Assembly (NCBI GenBank): GCA_963763575.1
Contig: CAVXPD010000004.1
Location: forward strand, 434,001 to 498,000
DNA: 64,000 bases
DNA from: Bog-473 sp963763575
GTDB taxonomy: Bacteria; Actinomycetota; Acidimicrobiia; Acidimicrobiales; RAAP-2
Reading direction: 5' to 3'
Made by a program: the position numbers and the translations under genes. Shown here in pieces: positions 1 to 10,566 of this stretch. A model generated the notes under the pieces. It saw only the letters and a list, made by a program, of their open reading frames with translations. It did no database searches and was not told where the DNA came from. How positions within the stretch are numbered: position 1 is the stretch's first letter; every line of letters starts with the position of its first letter.

Positions 1-201
1 GCCCTGGCTTGCCTCGTCCTTTTGGTCCCGGTATGGGTCCTCGACTTCCAAACGACCAATCTTCGGACGAATGGGCCGCGTTGGAACTCGCAGGTGACGA
101 CCGCCACCGCCTACTGCAGGGCCCGGCCCCAGGCGAACGCGGTCCTGCAGATCAGCCCGCCCGGTTGGAAGGTCGTCCTGCCGTGTTCGGACGTCCTCTA
201 G
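1..201 (+). CDS. C-terminal end of a membrane protein (5' end outside window)
   Basis: Frame 1 is open from the left edge to a TAG at 199-201, giving 66 residues with no start codon in the window. The visible part begins with a hydrophobic stretch (ALACLVLLVPVWVLDF) that looks like the last membrane segment. A short extracytoplasmic tail follows, rich in T, N and P, and ends in LPCSDVL. The layout fits the end of a multi-pass membrane protein such as a surface-polysaccharide glycosyltransferase. That role is inferred only from the GT neighbour, which converges on it from the other strand 58 nt away. No family motif is visible, so the product is left open. Confidence 0.55.
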   Translation, partial: ALACLVLLVPVWVLDFQTTNLRTNGPRWNSQVTTATAYCRARPQANAVLQISPPGWKVVLPCSDVL

Positions 202-259
202 GGACCAAGGTCGGGAGATCTCGAGGCGGCCGAGCGAGGTCTGAGGCCGTCTTGGCAGT

Positions 260-3200
260 TCAGCGGGGTCCGCGAGGCAGCGGCACCCTCGGTGGCCACG
301 CCAGGGAGCAATTCTCCGCCTCGAGCGAGAGATTGGGGTTGTAATAGGGGTCGCTCCGCAGTTCCGAGCCCCAGCGCGTCTGCATGAACGCAACTTCACG
401 GGCAAATGCCTCCGCACGCGCACCGTCGCTCTCTGGCCCACGGCTGATCGACTCGTGATGGATGAGCTGAGCGTGTGGCGTGAAGACCACGTCCCAACCC
501 GCCTCCCGTAGCCGAAGACAAAAGTCCACGTCGTTGTATGCGATCGGGAGGTTCACCTCGTCGAGTCCCCCCACTGCATCCCAGGCCTCACGGCGCACCA
601 ACATGCACGCTCCGGTCACAGCAGACATACGGTGAGCCAGCTGCAGCTTGCCGAAGTACCCCGGAGAGGCGCGATCAGCCAGCCGGTGATCATGCGACGC
701 GATGCCTCCAATCCCGAGCAAGATCCCGCCATGCTGAATGCGACCGTCCGGAAAATAGAGCTTCGGACCGACCGCCCCCACGCCAGGCTGGACCAGCTGA
801 CTCACCATTTCCCAGAGCCAATCTTCTGCGATCACCTCGGTGTCGTCGTTCAAGAGGAGGATGAGGTCGCCCGAGGTTTGGCGGACTGCATGGTTGTTCA
901 GGGCCGCAAAATTGAAGGGTCGCTCGTCGCGGATCACCGTCAGAAGGTCAGCTAGTCCCCGAAGGTATTGCAGGGTGGACAACCCGCGGCTCGAGTTGTC
1001 GACCACGACGACCTCGTAGTCGGGATACACCGTGAAGTTCAGCAAAGTGTCGAGGCAGCGTGGGAGATAGTTCCCGTCCCTGGTCGGCACGACGACACTC
1101 ACCCGGGGCGCGGGGTCTGGGACATCCCAACGAATACGATTGTGACCCACCTTGCCGATCCGAATGGCACGACCGGAGCGACGCGTGCGCACCAGATGGT
1201 CGTTCACGGCGCGCCGGCCCGCGTCCACCGCGTACGGCTTGGCAAACACGGAGGAGGCAGTCGACTCCGCATGCACGCGCCAGTGGTACAGCACATGGGG
1301 AATGTGCTGTACCTGGCTCGGCTCCAAGAACTCGGACACGCGGAGCGTGAGGTCCCAGTCCTGGCTGCCCTCGAATCCCTCGCGGTAGCCACCGACGCGA
1401 TCGACAAGGTCCTTTCGGAACACGCTGAGGTGACTGACGAAGTTCTGACCGAGCAGCAGCAGGGGGTCGAAATCGGGCTTGAAGAAGGGGTCGCTGCGCC
1501 GCTCGAATTGGCCGATCTTGTCCTCGTCGCTGTACACGAGACCCGCGTGGGGGTGATCGGCGATCGCGAAGGCGATCAGAGCCAGCGCATGCTCCGCCAG
1601 CCGATCGTCATGATCCAAAGGGGCAACCCAGTCGCCCGTGGCAAGCTGTAGCGCCGTGTTCGACGCCGCCGAGATGTGCCCGTTCTCCTCGCGTCGCACG
1701 ACCTTTATCCGCTCATCGCGTGCGACGAATTCGCTGAGGAGCTGCGGGATCCTCGGATCCGTTGAGCAGTCGTCGGCGATGCACAGCTCCCAGCGGGGAT
1801 AGATCTGCTCCTGCACCGACTCGATGGCGGAGCTCAGCAGATGGACGGGCGGGTTGTAGACCGGCATGATCACGGAGATGATGGGCGGGTTGACGAGCGC
1901 CCGAACGCTTGCGTCAATGTGTTGCCGCGTCTCCTCGTCGACCGTATCGAAGAGCTCGATCCATAATTCATAGGTCCCATCCGGGGGGTAGACCGAGGGG
2001 ACGACGGGACCGCTCGGAACTCCACGGCTCCTGAGCCGGCTGTAGAGTTTTCGCACCTTGTTCGTGTATCGGAACGTCTTCGTGTTGTAAACACGGGAGA
2101 GTTCGTCCTCACGGACGTTGACAAGGGCCGCCAAACGCCGTTGATCGCCCTCGAGGCTACGAACCCTCTCGAACGAGGCGACATTTTGGGCTACCTGCCG
2201 CCGCTCGGCGTTCTGCAGTTCCTGGTCCAACCGCGCGGCCGTGTCCTGGAGCTCGTCGCGAGCGTGGCTCAGCGCCTCGGACTGCACCTCGAGCCCATTC
2301 CGCTCGGCAAGCAATTGCTGATATTCGTTCTTCCGACTGTTGACGTCAGTCGTGGTACGCCACAGCGCTCGCTCGTAGTCCTCGATCAACGTATCCGCGT
2401 CAGCGCTTCCTCGACGGAACAGCATGGCCTGCGGAGCGAGAAACGAGGCGTCATAGTCGAGGTCCCGGACGAAGCCGTGACGGAGGAACAACTTGGCCCA
2501 ATAGCCGCTCGGCTCGACGTTGAGATGGGTTGGCTCGTCGTAGTCGTCGGGTGTCGAAGAGAAGAGCACCGTCTCGGCGTGGCGGCAGAGGTTCGCCACA
2601 CCGAGGTCCGCTTGGTTGGGCGGAAGGTGCTCGAGCACCTCAATGCACGTGATGAGCTCGTAGTGACCCTCGATTTCCTCGGTCACGGAGCCCACCTGGC
2701 AGAAGGGTCGCAGCGCGCGGGGGACCTGGTCGATCGCCCACGCGGAGATGTCGATCCCTCGAGCGTCGATGCCCTGCTCGCGGAGCGCTTCGACCAGCAT
2801 TCCGATCGCGCAACCGACGTCGAGCACGCTGCTCGGGCCCAGCGTCTTCTTCAAAGACCGCGCGATACCGCCGAAGAACTCGATCCAGTGAGGCTCGTCT
2901 CGGGTGTACGGCAAGCCACAACTGGTGTCGTAGTACGTCTCGTCGTAGAACGCCGCCGTCACGTCGACCAAGCCGGGCAGAGCCTCCGCCTCCGTCGCCA
3001 GGTCGCGGGTTGATCGCCCGTCGAGCTGGTTCAGCAGCCGGTCAAAGGTACGGCGACGCGGGTCGATCGTTTCCGGATCGACGACGATCGGTGGCGATCC
3101 CGACGAATGCGCCTCGACGAGTTCAATCGCCTCGGCAACGTCTCCACGCGGCGCCAGATCGAGGGCCGCGAGGAAATCCGTGATCTCGGTCAATATGGCC

Positions 3201-3805
3201 TTCGGCCGGGCGACGAGCTCGTCGTAGTTGACGACCAGGGACGGGTACTCCGAGCAGAGGATCAACGCCGACCGGTTGTAGCGGTCCCACCATTCCAACA
3301 CTTGGCTTGGATCGGCTCCTTCTGCGACCCGCGCGGCTTGGACTTGGGCTGGCTCTCGGTGCACCAGAATCACGGCGGGCTTGGTCGCCAAGACGTCCGA
3401 CCAGAACGGCGCCAGGAAGGACAGCTGCGGGTCCGCCCAGACCCAGTCTCGGGCCGCCGACCCGACCGCATTTTCTTCCAAAGCGGCGGCGCGTCGCCGG
3501 GCCTCGTCGGCCCAGGGCGCCAGCGTTCGGGCCAATTCCGCCGGGGTCGCCTCCGGGAGCCGCCCGTGGCTCCCGCCCGCAGACAGCAACCGGCTGTTGA
3601 AGGCGGTCAGTCCGGGCGTGGGCCGCACGGCGTCGCGATCGCGCAAGCAGCGCAGGCCCAATCGCGACAGGGCGTCGCCGAGGATTTCGACCCCGCTCGC
3701 GTACATCCCGACGACGAAGACACCGTGACCAGCCGACGAAGACGCTGCGAGCGGGGTGATCGGCCCGGTGCGCGCGCTCGGATCGGGCCCGGCGGCGTCC
3801 TCCAC
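260..3805 (-). CDS. Four-domain glycan protein: sulfotransferase-like + methyltransferase + two GT2 domains
   Basis: A single intact frame of 1181 residues. Residues about 25-220 resemble a P-loop sulfotransferase (FVVGMYASGVEILGDAL near the N-terminus, then ILVHREPAQVQ). Residues about 285-470 form a class I SAM methyltransferase (SVLDVGCAIG near 326, then CIEVLEHLPP). Residues about 475-600 are charged and predicted coiled coil. A first GT-A glycosyltransferase starts near 640 (SVIMPVYNPP, acidic motif PLDHDD) and a second near 900 (SVVVPTRDG, motif LLNDDTEV, acceptor-side YNDVDFCLRLREAGW). It probably builds and decorates a surface polysaccharide in the cytoplasm. The GTG start has TAATCT 6 nt upstream. 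It is intact although the sequence just upstream of it is badly degraded. The sugar donors and the sulfotransferase-like function are not known. Confidence 0.85.
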   Translation of the reverse strand: MEDAAGPDPSARTGPITPLAASSSAGHGVFVVGMYASGVEILGDALSRLGLRCLRDRDAVRPTPGLTAFNSRLLSAGGSHGRLPEATPAELARTLAPWADEARRRAAALEENAVGSAARDWVWADPQLSFLAPFWSDVLATKPAVILVHREPAQVQAARVAEGADPSQVLEWWDRYNRSALILCSEYPSLVVNYDELVARPKAILTEITDFLAALDLAPRGDVAEAIELVEAHSSGSPPIVVDPETIDPRRRTFDRLLNQLDGRSTRDLATEAEALPGLVDVTAAFYDETYYDTSCGLPYTRDEPHWIEFFGGIARSLKKTLGPSSVLDVGCAIGMLVEALREQGIDARGIDISAWAIDQVPRALRPFCQVGSVTEEIEGHYELITCIEVLEHLPPNQADLGVANLCRHAETVLFSSTPDDYDEPTHLNVEPSGYWAKLFLRHGFVRDLDYDASFLAPQAMLFRRGSADADTLIEDYERALWRTTTDVNSRKNEYQQLLAERNGLEVQSEALSHARDELQDTAARLDQELQNAERRQVAQNVASFERVRSLEGDQRRLAALVNVREDELSRVYNTKTFRYTNKVRKLYSRLRSRGVPSGPVVPSVYPPDGTYELWIELFDTVDEETRQHIDASVRALVNPPIISVIMPVYNPPVHLLSSAIESVQEQIYPRWELCIADDCSTDPRIPQLLSEFVARDERIKVVRREENGHISAASNTALQLATGDWVAPLDHDDRLAEHALALIAFAIADHPHAGLVYSDEDKIGQFERRSDPFFKPDFDPLLLLGQNFVSHLSVFRKDLVDRVGGYREGFEGSQDWDLTLRVSEFLEPSQVQHIPHVLYHWRVHAESTASSVFAKPYAVDAGRRAVNDHLVRTRRSGRAIRIGKVGHNRIRWDVPDPAPRVSVVVPTRDGNYLPRCLDTLLNFTVYPDYEVVVVDNSSRGLSTLQYLRGLADLLTVIRDERPFNFAALNNHAVRQTSGDLILLLNDDTEVIAEDWLWEMVSQLVQPGVGAVGPKLYFPDGRIQHGGILLGIGGIASHDHRLADRASPGYFGKLQLAHRMSAVTGACMLVRREAWDAVGGLDEVNLPIAYNDVDFCLRLREAGWDVVFTPHAQLIHHESISRGPESDGARAEAFAREVAFMQTRWGSELRSDPYYNPNLSLEAENCSLAWPPRVPLPRGPR

Positions 3806-3811
3806 GCCGGC

Positions 3812-3817
3812 AGATTA
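3812..3817 (-). promoter_or_regulatory. Candidate -10 hexamer (TAATCT), leaderless start
   Basis: TAATCT on the minus strand lies 6 nt before the GTG of the 1181-residue protein, with no Shine-Dalgarno sequence between. It matches the spacing seen at many other starts here. Confidence 0.5.
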
Positions 3818-6800
3818 GCACCCTCTTCGAGGGGTTCCGGGGAGTCCTAACCGTGGGTGGGACGACGGCGACTTGAGCTGCTCGAGAGGCCGGGCTGATG
3901 AAGGTGGGAATTTGAGTGGGGGTGGTGAGAGGAAAATGAAGGGTGGGATGTGGGTAGGTAGAGGGTGCTGATCGAAAGAAGAACTTTACGTCGGCCAAAA
4001 GTGGGTTGGGCGCTGAGTAGAGGCGAGAGTCAACGAACTGCCCCAGTCTGACGCAAGGCAACAACTCGTCGAGAGAGATAGAAGAATAAAGGCGGAGAGA
4101 CATCAGGACCTTATATAGAATGATGTGCTAAGATCGAGGGCAGAAAGAGGAAAGGATGGCTAGAAACGAGCCAAAATTAAGGGGTGTGCGAGAGTTTTGG
4201 GTTCGAAGTAAGAAATGTGGACGTGCGGCGTCACATAACGACACTTTGTGACACGATCAGAAACGGCTAGAGATTCGGTGGTAAAAAGAGGAGATCTCGG
4301 GACTTGAGCGAGGACGGATGGCACCGAATACGGCGACTGGGTCTGCTGTGTGCTCGATCACCTCGATCGCACTTACGACGTCGAAGTGACCGCAGTATTG
4401 ACGAAGTCCTCACGTACGATTGGCGTGCTATACGTACGAGTTGCTAGACGCACCATCTCTGTTCAAAGCTGTACGAGTAGACACCTCTCGTGCGTAGGTA
4501 TAATACGAATCCAACAGTACGCATCTGTAGTCCAGCTATGCAGTGTGCGTAGACACCAGAGCCAGAACTCCACGAGCTGACAACACGCCACTCATACTTA
4601 CGAATGTCTGTGTCGGATATCGGACTTCTCCAAGGTGTTGACTGTGTAAGCCCCTTTGCCGTTATAGTAATCCAGTAGATGCGATCGAACTCAAACGATG
4701 AATTCGAAACGAAAACAAACTGGCACGACTTGCATCGACGCAATATACTCGCGTTATAACACTGTGCCTGGCACGAAACCGACGTCTTCGAAATCAAGGT
4801 TGCTCAATGACAGGCACTGACCGCCCGACGGACCGTATGTCAGTTCAACTTCGGCAACAACTCGCTCGGAGGCTGATAGATCAGATCTCACTACGGCCGC
4901 CTCTAGCAATAGAGAGAGTGTCGGCCTGTCAGATAACGCTAGTCGGACACGGTACGGCTCTGTCTCAGCGAGACCAGGGTGACTCCAACTGGTCTGGCTC
5001 AGCGACTACCTGAACCGGCATCAAATAGGGGATGAGGGCCCTACGACCGGCTCCAGACTCACGACTAGACCGTGAAAGATCTCGACCCTTCGTGACTAAA
5101 CACGAAGCATCGAGCTCACGAAAGCTGAACCGTGGGCCATGCGCGTCACTGCGCTGAAACTAAATCATGACAAGCGGGACATCGTCATGGAGAGACAAGG
5201 TCGGTAGATGAAGACATACGACCGGAACAAGACTAGAACGATGGTGGAGGACTCTGGTCAGGTTCGTCTCGCGGTTGGCGGCGGGGCATTCGATCGCTCG
5301 TCTGTATATTTTCGCCAACAGGCTCCCGATACATGGTACCCTTATAACTGACTCCAGAGATGACGAACTACACTCATAGAGTTCGTTTCCGGCTTCCTAT
5401 CTGAGTTAGCGAGCTAGAGCCTCGAAGGCAGCAAGAAAATAGACGGATGTTTCCCGTGGTTAGAGCGGAGACCGAAGAGCTGAACGGACGGCTCGTTGGA
5501 TGAGAGAACGTCAGGCTCTGTGAGTTGATGCTAGACGTCGGAAAGGTATCGTCGACGAGACACTGTCGCACTTGAGGTAGAAATAGTCGCTGTACGGAAA
5601 CAGCATGAGAAGCAGCGCACTACGTGGCCGCGCATAGATACTACGGCGTCCTCGCTGTGGGCACGCTCTCTGGAAGTCAGGCCAAGGAGGAGGAACAACA
5701 GCGCCGGCGAACTTCGTGGCGGGCGTCTATCGCTCTCACGAACTCGAGTGCGCCTAGTGATTCCACTATACCTCGCTCTAAAGAGACTTCTGTTGTGGTA
5801 AGCTAGACGGACAGAACATCAGGTATCCATGGCTCCCCTGTGGGTTATGAGCTTTGCGCTGCTCGTCGCCTTCTCTCTGTGGGGAGGGGAGTACAACGAG
5901 CACGAAAACTTGAGATATCTTGAACTGGAAGCTAACACTCTTACCTGGGTGGTCGGCTCAGTGCTGTTCTTTCTCCTCGTCGCTATACTGCCCACGGCGC
6001 TTGGAACGTTTCAAGGTTTCGATGATGCGCATACCTTGCCGGAAACAACTCGTCTTCCACCACGGACTCTTACCGTGGCGGAGATCTACGCTCTGCACGG
6101 ACTGCTCAATGACGTCTCGACGTGATCGGCTGATCGTCTACGGTGACACCCGCTGAGGCATCAAGCTGGGTTCTACTGTACGTAACTCGCTGAACCTGAT
6201 GTGATCTACGGTTTCACTGCTTACTTCGGTCGCTGCTACAAGCTAGTTCTCGTTGCTTGATCATCGCCGCCACCGGTCTTCTTCAAGGAGGAATCATCGT
6301 TCGATTCCTTCTGTTTCCGATTTTTGATACTGCTCGATCTAGTATTCAGTGACCCGATTTTTTCGCTAATAGCTCTTCATGCTAACGATATTTGTAGAGA
6401 TCATCTAGACTGAGGAAGAGGCGCTCTTTGTCTCACTTCTCCTGGGAACTGTGATGATATTCGAATTGACAGTCTAGAGCGCTCGGTCCCTAATTAGTAG
6501 CTTTTCCCAGATCGCTCTGCTGCTTGGCCGCCGCAGTATCCTCAGCGTCTGATATTGATTGCTTGCTGTCACCCGTTGACTAATACGTTCTTCGACTATT
6601 TCCTTGACTACTCACAAGGCTACTCGCTCGAGGGTTCGTATCCGGTCCAGGAGCCTTTCTATGACTACTGCTACGTTCTACTGGATATTTCAGATCGTGC
6701 TTTTCTTGGCTACGTTCTGCAGTTTCGCTAAGTTACGCTCGGAGTTCATGGTCCACACGTGACTGTACCATGTAGCGACAGCAATGTGCTCTGCCGTCTA

Positions 6801-6899
6801 TTACCTGAAGCTAGATAGAGCGAACACTAGTTACGTGCTCTATTCTTTCTCGATCCTGTCCCGCTATTGATTCTTTGAGTCATCGAGATCCTCTCGAGC
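3818..6899. other. Unresolved lower-GC region with no supportable gene
   Basis: About 3 kb in which all six frames are broken by frequent stops. Base use differs sharply from the rest: visibly lower GC, a purine-rich plus strand at about 3890-4300 and a pyrimidine-rich one at about 6200-6900. No codon periodicity, known motif, RNA gene or repeat was recognised. Frames such as 4444-4797 (minus) read as random residues. Both flanks are glycan genes, and the next gene downstream is frameshifted. I infer either a poor consensus over real coding DNA or a heavily decayed segment; the sequence alone cannot separate these. Confidence 0.6.
5829..6125 (+). other. Possible remnant of a membrane-protein gene
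   Basis: A 98-residue open frame with two plausible membrane segments: WVMSFALLVAFSLW near the start and WVVGSVLFFLLVAILP in the middle. Its neighbours on both sides are not coding. It may be a surviving piece of the N-terminal membrane part of the protein whose C-terminal part is recognisable at 6918-8315. There is no ribosome-binding site and no family motif. It is reported only because it is the most protein-like stretch in the unresolved region. Confidence 0.2.
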
Positions 6900-6917
6900 G
6901 ATATCGGATCGTGCGAA

Positions 6918-8315
6918 ATGCGATGTGCATCGTCTCCGAGTTGCTGCGACCTTGAGACTGCATCACGTCGGACTGGTCTCACCGTCATCGGTGTCATTGT
7001 CGGCGCATCGGCGTACTCCGCTGCCACATCAGTGCCGGCCACACTTCGAAGGGTGCCAAACAACTTTCACCGGTCAATACCGGCAGGCTCGGTTTCCGCG
7101 CTCAAGATGCTCGGATACACGATGCCCGGCTCGGTAGACATCGGTCAGATCCGAGCTCTCGCTTCGGTTCTCGATCGCTACGCGGGACGGAATGGTGCTG
7201 TGTTCGACTACACGAACGAACCCGGAATCCTGTACTACCTCCTGAAGCGTGCCAGGGACGCGCTTCTATCACACCGACGTGTCAGACTCAAGGGGCGCAG
7301 AACCAGGTCATCTCCGACCTGAGCCTCAGCCGTGCAGCGATTGTTGTCTTCGACGACACCTGGTTCGATTTGCCGGCGAGTACGACGCGATCCCGCGATC
7401 CATCCGATCATATTCGTTGAGCGAGTACTTGCTTCGGCACTATCGACCGCTTCTCGACGTGCAAGGTCAGCTCATCCTCTTACGAGACGATTTGTTTGCC
7501 ACGGCGGCGCCTCCTCCCCCGGGCGATAGCACCACCGACCTCTACTTCGACACGCCCGCGTGCGCATTCGGTGATACCCGGAATTTCTTCAGCGTGCCCT
7601 CACAAGTCGCCACTCAGCAAGGCGTCGCCGTCTCGAAGCGGCAGCTCCTCCGGGTGGGTCTGATTGCCACCGGATGGGCTGTCGCCGCACCATCGCGTGG
7701 CGCGGCAACGGAAGTGCTTGCCGCAACGGGTAGCTGAGTCATCGCCTTCGGCTCCACCGGCGGTGGCAGAGCGGACGTGGCCTCGGCTCTGCACGATACA
7801 GCCGCAAGCGACTCTGGCTTCTCGCTGGCCATCCCGTCAACCCGTGGCCCCGTGACCCTGTACGCGATCAACGATGACGGCTCGGTGTCCCCGCTCACTC
7901 CCGGCCTGCACGCTTCGCGACTCGCGAGCCATTCCGGGACGGAGATCACGACCCCGGACGGGGTGGCCCACCCGATTGTCCGGACAGCGGCACCGGCTGG
8001 GGTCGTCGACCGCATGGTCCCTCACAGGGCCACCGTCTTCCAACTCACTGCGCCGTCAGGGGTGTCCTGGGCAGCAAATCTCGGGTTCGAATCTCGGCAT
8101 CGCACCGATTGCAGCACGACGCGTTCACCTTCGCGGACCAGGCGGGCGCGCCGCAGACTCACACGGTGGACTTCAGCACCCTGCAGCAGTCTCGGTCAAG
8201 TGTCGAGGTTGAAGTCGGCAGCTGTCTCCAATGGCACGGCTATCGAGCGGGACAACCCCTCTACCTCACGGTAAATGGTCCAGTGAAGCCGTTCGAGGTG
8301 TCTCTCATACACTGA
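6918..8315 (+). pseudogene. Frameshifted C-terminal part of a large surface or membrane protein
   Basis: Protein-like sequence continues across several frames. Frame 3 gives LTVIGVIVGASAYSAA and then DRYAGRNGAVFDYTNEPGIL. Frame 1 gives PGTRFYHTDVS, frame 2 gives AAIVVFDDTWFDLP, and frame 1 resumes with LSEYLLRHYRPLLD. An in-frame TGA at 7735-7737 splits frame 1, and the same frame continues with ADVASALHDTAA and GPVTLYAINDDGSVSP. The last part is in frame 3 and ends with a TGA at 8313-8315. Taken together it looks like one membrane-anchored protein with an extracytoplasmic C-terminal domain, perhaps a membrane glycosyltransferase tail. At least three frameshifts and one stop would have to be real for it to be a true pseudogene; consensus error is equally possible. 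Confidence 0.45.
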
Positions 8316-8601
8316 GTGCCTTTGGCCGCTGCCACGAACACTGCTCGTGGCATGGCTGAATCGTGCAGGGGCTATCGACCTCATTTGGAATGCGCCCAAA
8401 TCCTGCGTTTGCGGATGCCGACGAGGTTCCCTGTCCGCCCTCGCGAATCGCTCATTGCACCCCTATTTTGAGTTATCGTACCTCAACAACCGACGAGTGA
8501 GTGGGTCGCTTTCGTGCTAAGACGACGCAAGCAGGGCGGGGTCTCGGCATCGGACTGTGCGCGGCGGAGAGGAATTTCTGCAAACAACGTGTGGGCAGCA
8601 G

Positions 8602-9920
8602 ATGAGTGAAGAGCCAGGTAGGCGCGAGAGGATCGGAGGCACGGAAGAACGCGCCACCATGGTCCTGCCCCGAATCGACTCGGTGGTCGACCTCAGCTGA
8701 TCCGGATGTCGAACTCCTCCTCCCGAAACAGGACGTACGCGATCCCGAGGTGTCGATCGTCATCCCAGCTGTAAACGAGGAGCTGACGATCTCGGACTTC
8801 GTGGACTGGTGCATGCAAGGACTGGCTGATGCGGGTGTCCGAGGCGAGAGATTCTCATCGTCGACAGCTCGACAGACGCAACCGTCCGAGCTCGCGCTCG
8901 AACGCGGGGCGCGTGTCCTGAAGGCGCCCAAGCGAGGTCTGGGTCGCGCTTACATCGACGCTCTGCCCGTACATCCGGGGCCGATACGTCGTAATGGGTG
9001 ATGCCGACTGCACCTACGATTTTCGCCAACTGGCACCCTTCGTCGAGCGCTTACGCGAGGGCTACGAGTTTGCGATGGGCTCGCGATGGCTCGGGTCGAT
9101 CGAGCGGGGGTCGATGCCGACGCTGCACCGCCGAATCGGCACCCCGGCGACGACATGGATCCTCAATTGGCTCTATGGATCCAAGTTCACGGACATCCAT
9201 TGTGGGATGAGGGGCATCTCACGGGATGCCCTGTACCGGATGGGACTCTCCTCCCAGTCTTGGGAGTACGCGTCCGAGATGGTCCTCAAGTCGGTCCGGA
9301 TGGGCCTGCGGACCACCGAGGTGCCGGTCACGTTCTACAAGGACCGAGAGGGACGGGTCTCCCACCACAAGCGTTCCGGTTGGTTCTCTCCGTTTCAGGC
9401 GGCGTGGATCAACCTCCGCGCCATGTTGGTCTACCGGGCGGATTTCTTCGTGCTCAAGCCGGGGATCTTCATGTTCTTCCTGGGTTTGGTGCTCACTCTG
9501 CCGCTCAGTTTCGGTTCGATCACCATCGGCAAAGTGACGTTCGATCTCTACTGGATGCTGCTCGGCGTCACGCTGACCATCCTCGGGCTGGAGAGCTTCC
9601 TCTTCGGCTGCCTGGCCGAAGTCTTCTGTGATTACGGAGGAGCGTCTCGCCGCAAGTGGATGAGCAGGTTCCGCTACACGCCGACGATCCTCGCCAGCAT
9701 CTGTCTCATGGTGGTCGGTCTGGGCTTCGTCTTTACGCTGTTGGTCCGCTACCTGGCCAATGACTTCGCCCTTCCTCCGGCGACGTCCAACATCGACCAC
9801 CTCGCCGTGACCGGGATCCTCTTCATCATCATCGGCTTCTCCCTTTTCGGCTTCACGCTGCTGTTGCACGCCACGAACGTCCGCTATGGCAGCGCGTCGG
9901 CATCCACTACCCTCAAGGCT
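8602..9920 (+). CDS. Polyprenyl-phosphate type GT2 glycosyltransferase (frameshifted N-terminus)
   Basis: GT-A family 2 enzyme of the DPM1/GtrB type, which transfers a sugar from a nucleotide donor to a polyprenyl phosphate at the membrane. The N-terminal motif VSIVIPAVNEE (about 8750) is in a different frame from the core GDADCTYDFRQLAPF (from 8994), so at least one frameshift separates them. The core continues with MGSRWLGSIERGSMP, GTPATTWILNWLYG and HCGMRGISRDAL. Four membrane segments follow, including GIFMFFLGLVLTLPL and TILASICLMVVGLGFVF. The ATG at 8602 is a tentative start. The frame stays open into the methyltransferase that follows, so the boundary at 9920 is a judgement. Confidence 0.7.
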
Positions 9921-10566
9921 GTGAGCGAGTTCGGCTCGGAGCGCTCGACGTCGTTCGGCCAAGAGGGTGGACTCACCTATGTCGACCGTTTGGGTGTCTG
10001 GCTTTCGCAACGAAAGGCGCTCGCTCAGATACGCCCCTGGCAGGGCAAAGACGTCGGTGACTTCGGCTGTGGGTACCAGGCGGCTCTGACGCGAAGAATC
10101 CTGCCCGAGGTGGCCAACGTGACCATTGCGGACGTGGCGATCGCACCGGACCTCAAGGAACATCAAAAGGTCCGAGCCATCGAGGGAAGGCTCCCCGAGG
10201 TGTTGTCCAAGGTGAACGACAGCTCGCTCGACATCGTGTTGTGTGTCGCGGTGCTCGAGCACCTGTGGGAACCCGAGATCGTCCTTCGCGAGTTCCATCG
10301 GATCCTCCGGGTGGGTGGGGTCGGCTTCTTCACGGTCCCGACCTGGCTGGACAAGTGGCCCCTTGAGTTCTCAGCGTTCAGGCTCGGCCTCAGTCCGCCC
10401 GAAGAGATGAACGACCACAAGCGTTACTACTCCCCGAAGGACTTCTGGCCGATGTTGGTGCGCGCCGGGATTCTTGCCCCAAGACATCCGCTGCCGACGT
10501 CACAAGTTCGGGCTTCACACCTTTGCCACCTGTCGAAAACGAGATGAGACCGTTGGCTTTCGCTGA
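9921..10566 (+). CDS. Class I SAM-dependent methyltransferase (C-terminal frameshift)
   Basis: Motif I reads VGDFGCGYQAALTRR; the post-motif region reads SLDIVLCVAVLEHLWEP and is followed by LREFHRILRVGGVGFF. This is a type 11-like methyltransferase. A GTG at 9921 (VSEFGSERSTSF) is a possible start, but the frame is continuous with the GT2 upstream, so this may be a genuine GT2/methyltransferase fusion or a lost stop. Near 10470 the frame slips: the more natural C-terminus (FLPQDIRCRRHKFGLHTF) is in another frame and ends at a TGA at 10564-10566, overlapping the ATG of the next gene. The substrate is unknown; a lipid-linked or nucleotide sugar is likely from context. Confidence 0.65.

Noticed and set aside
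2141..3013. A 290-residue plus-strand frame opposite the 1181-residue protein
   Set aside because: It is antisense to recognisable methyltransferase and coiled-coil regions, with no motif of its own.
4444..4797. A 117-residue minus-strand frame in the unresolved region
   Set aside because: The residue pattern looks random, with no ribosome-binding site, no hydrophobic periodicity and no recognised motif.
7249..7737. A stand-alone 162-residue gene ending at 7737
   Set aside because: The same frame continues with related sequence after the TGA and protein-like sequence precedes it in another frame, so it is a piece of a larger damaged gene.
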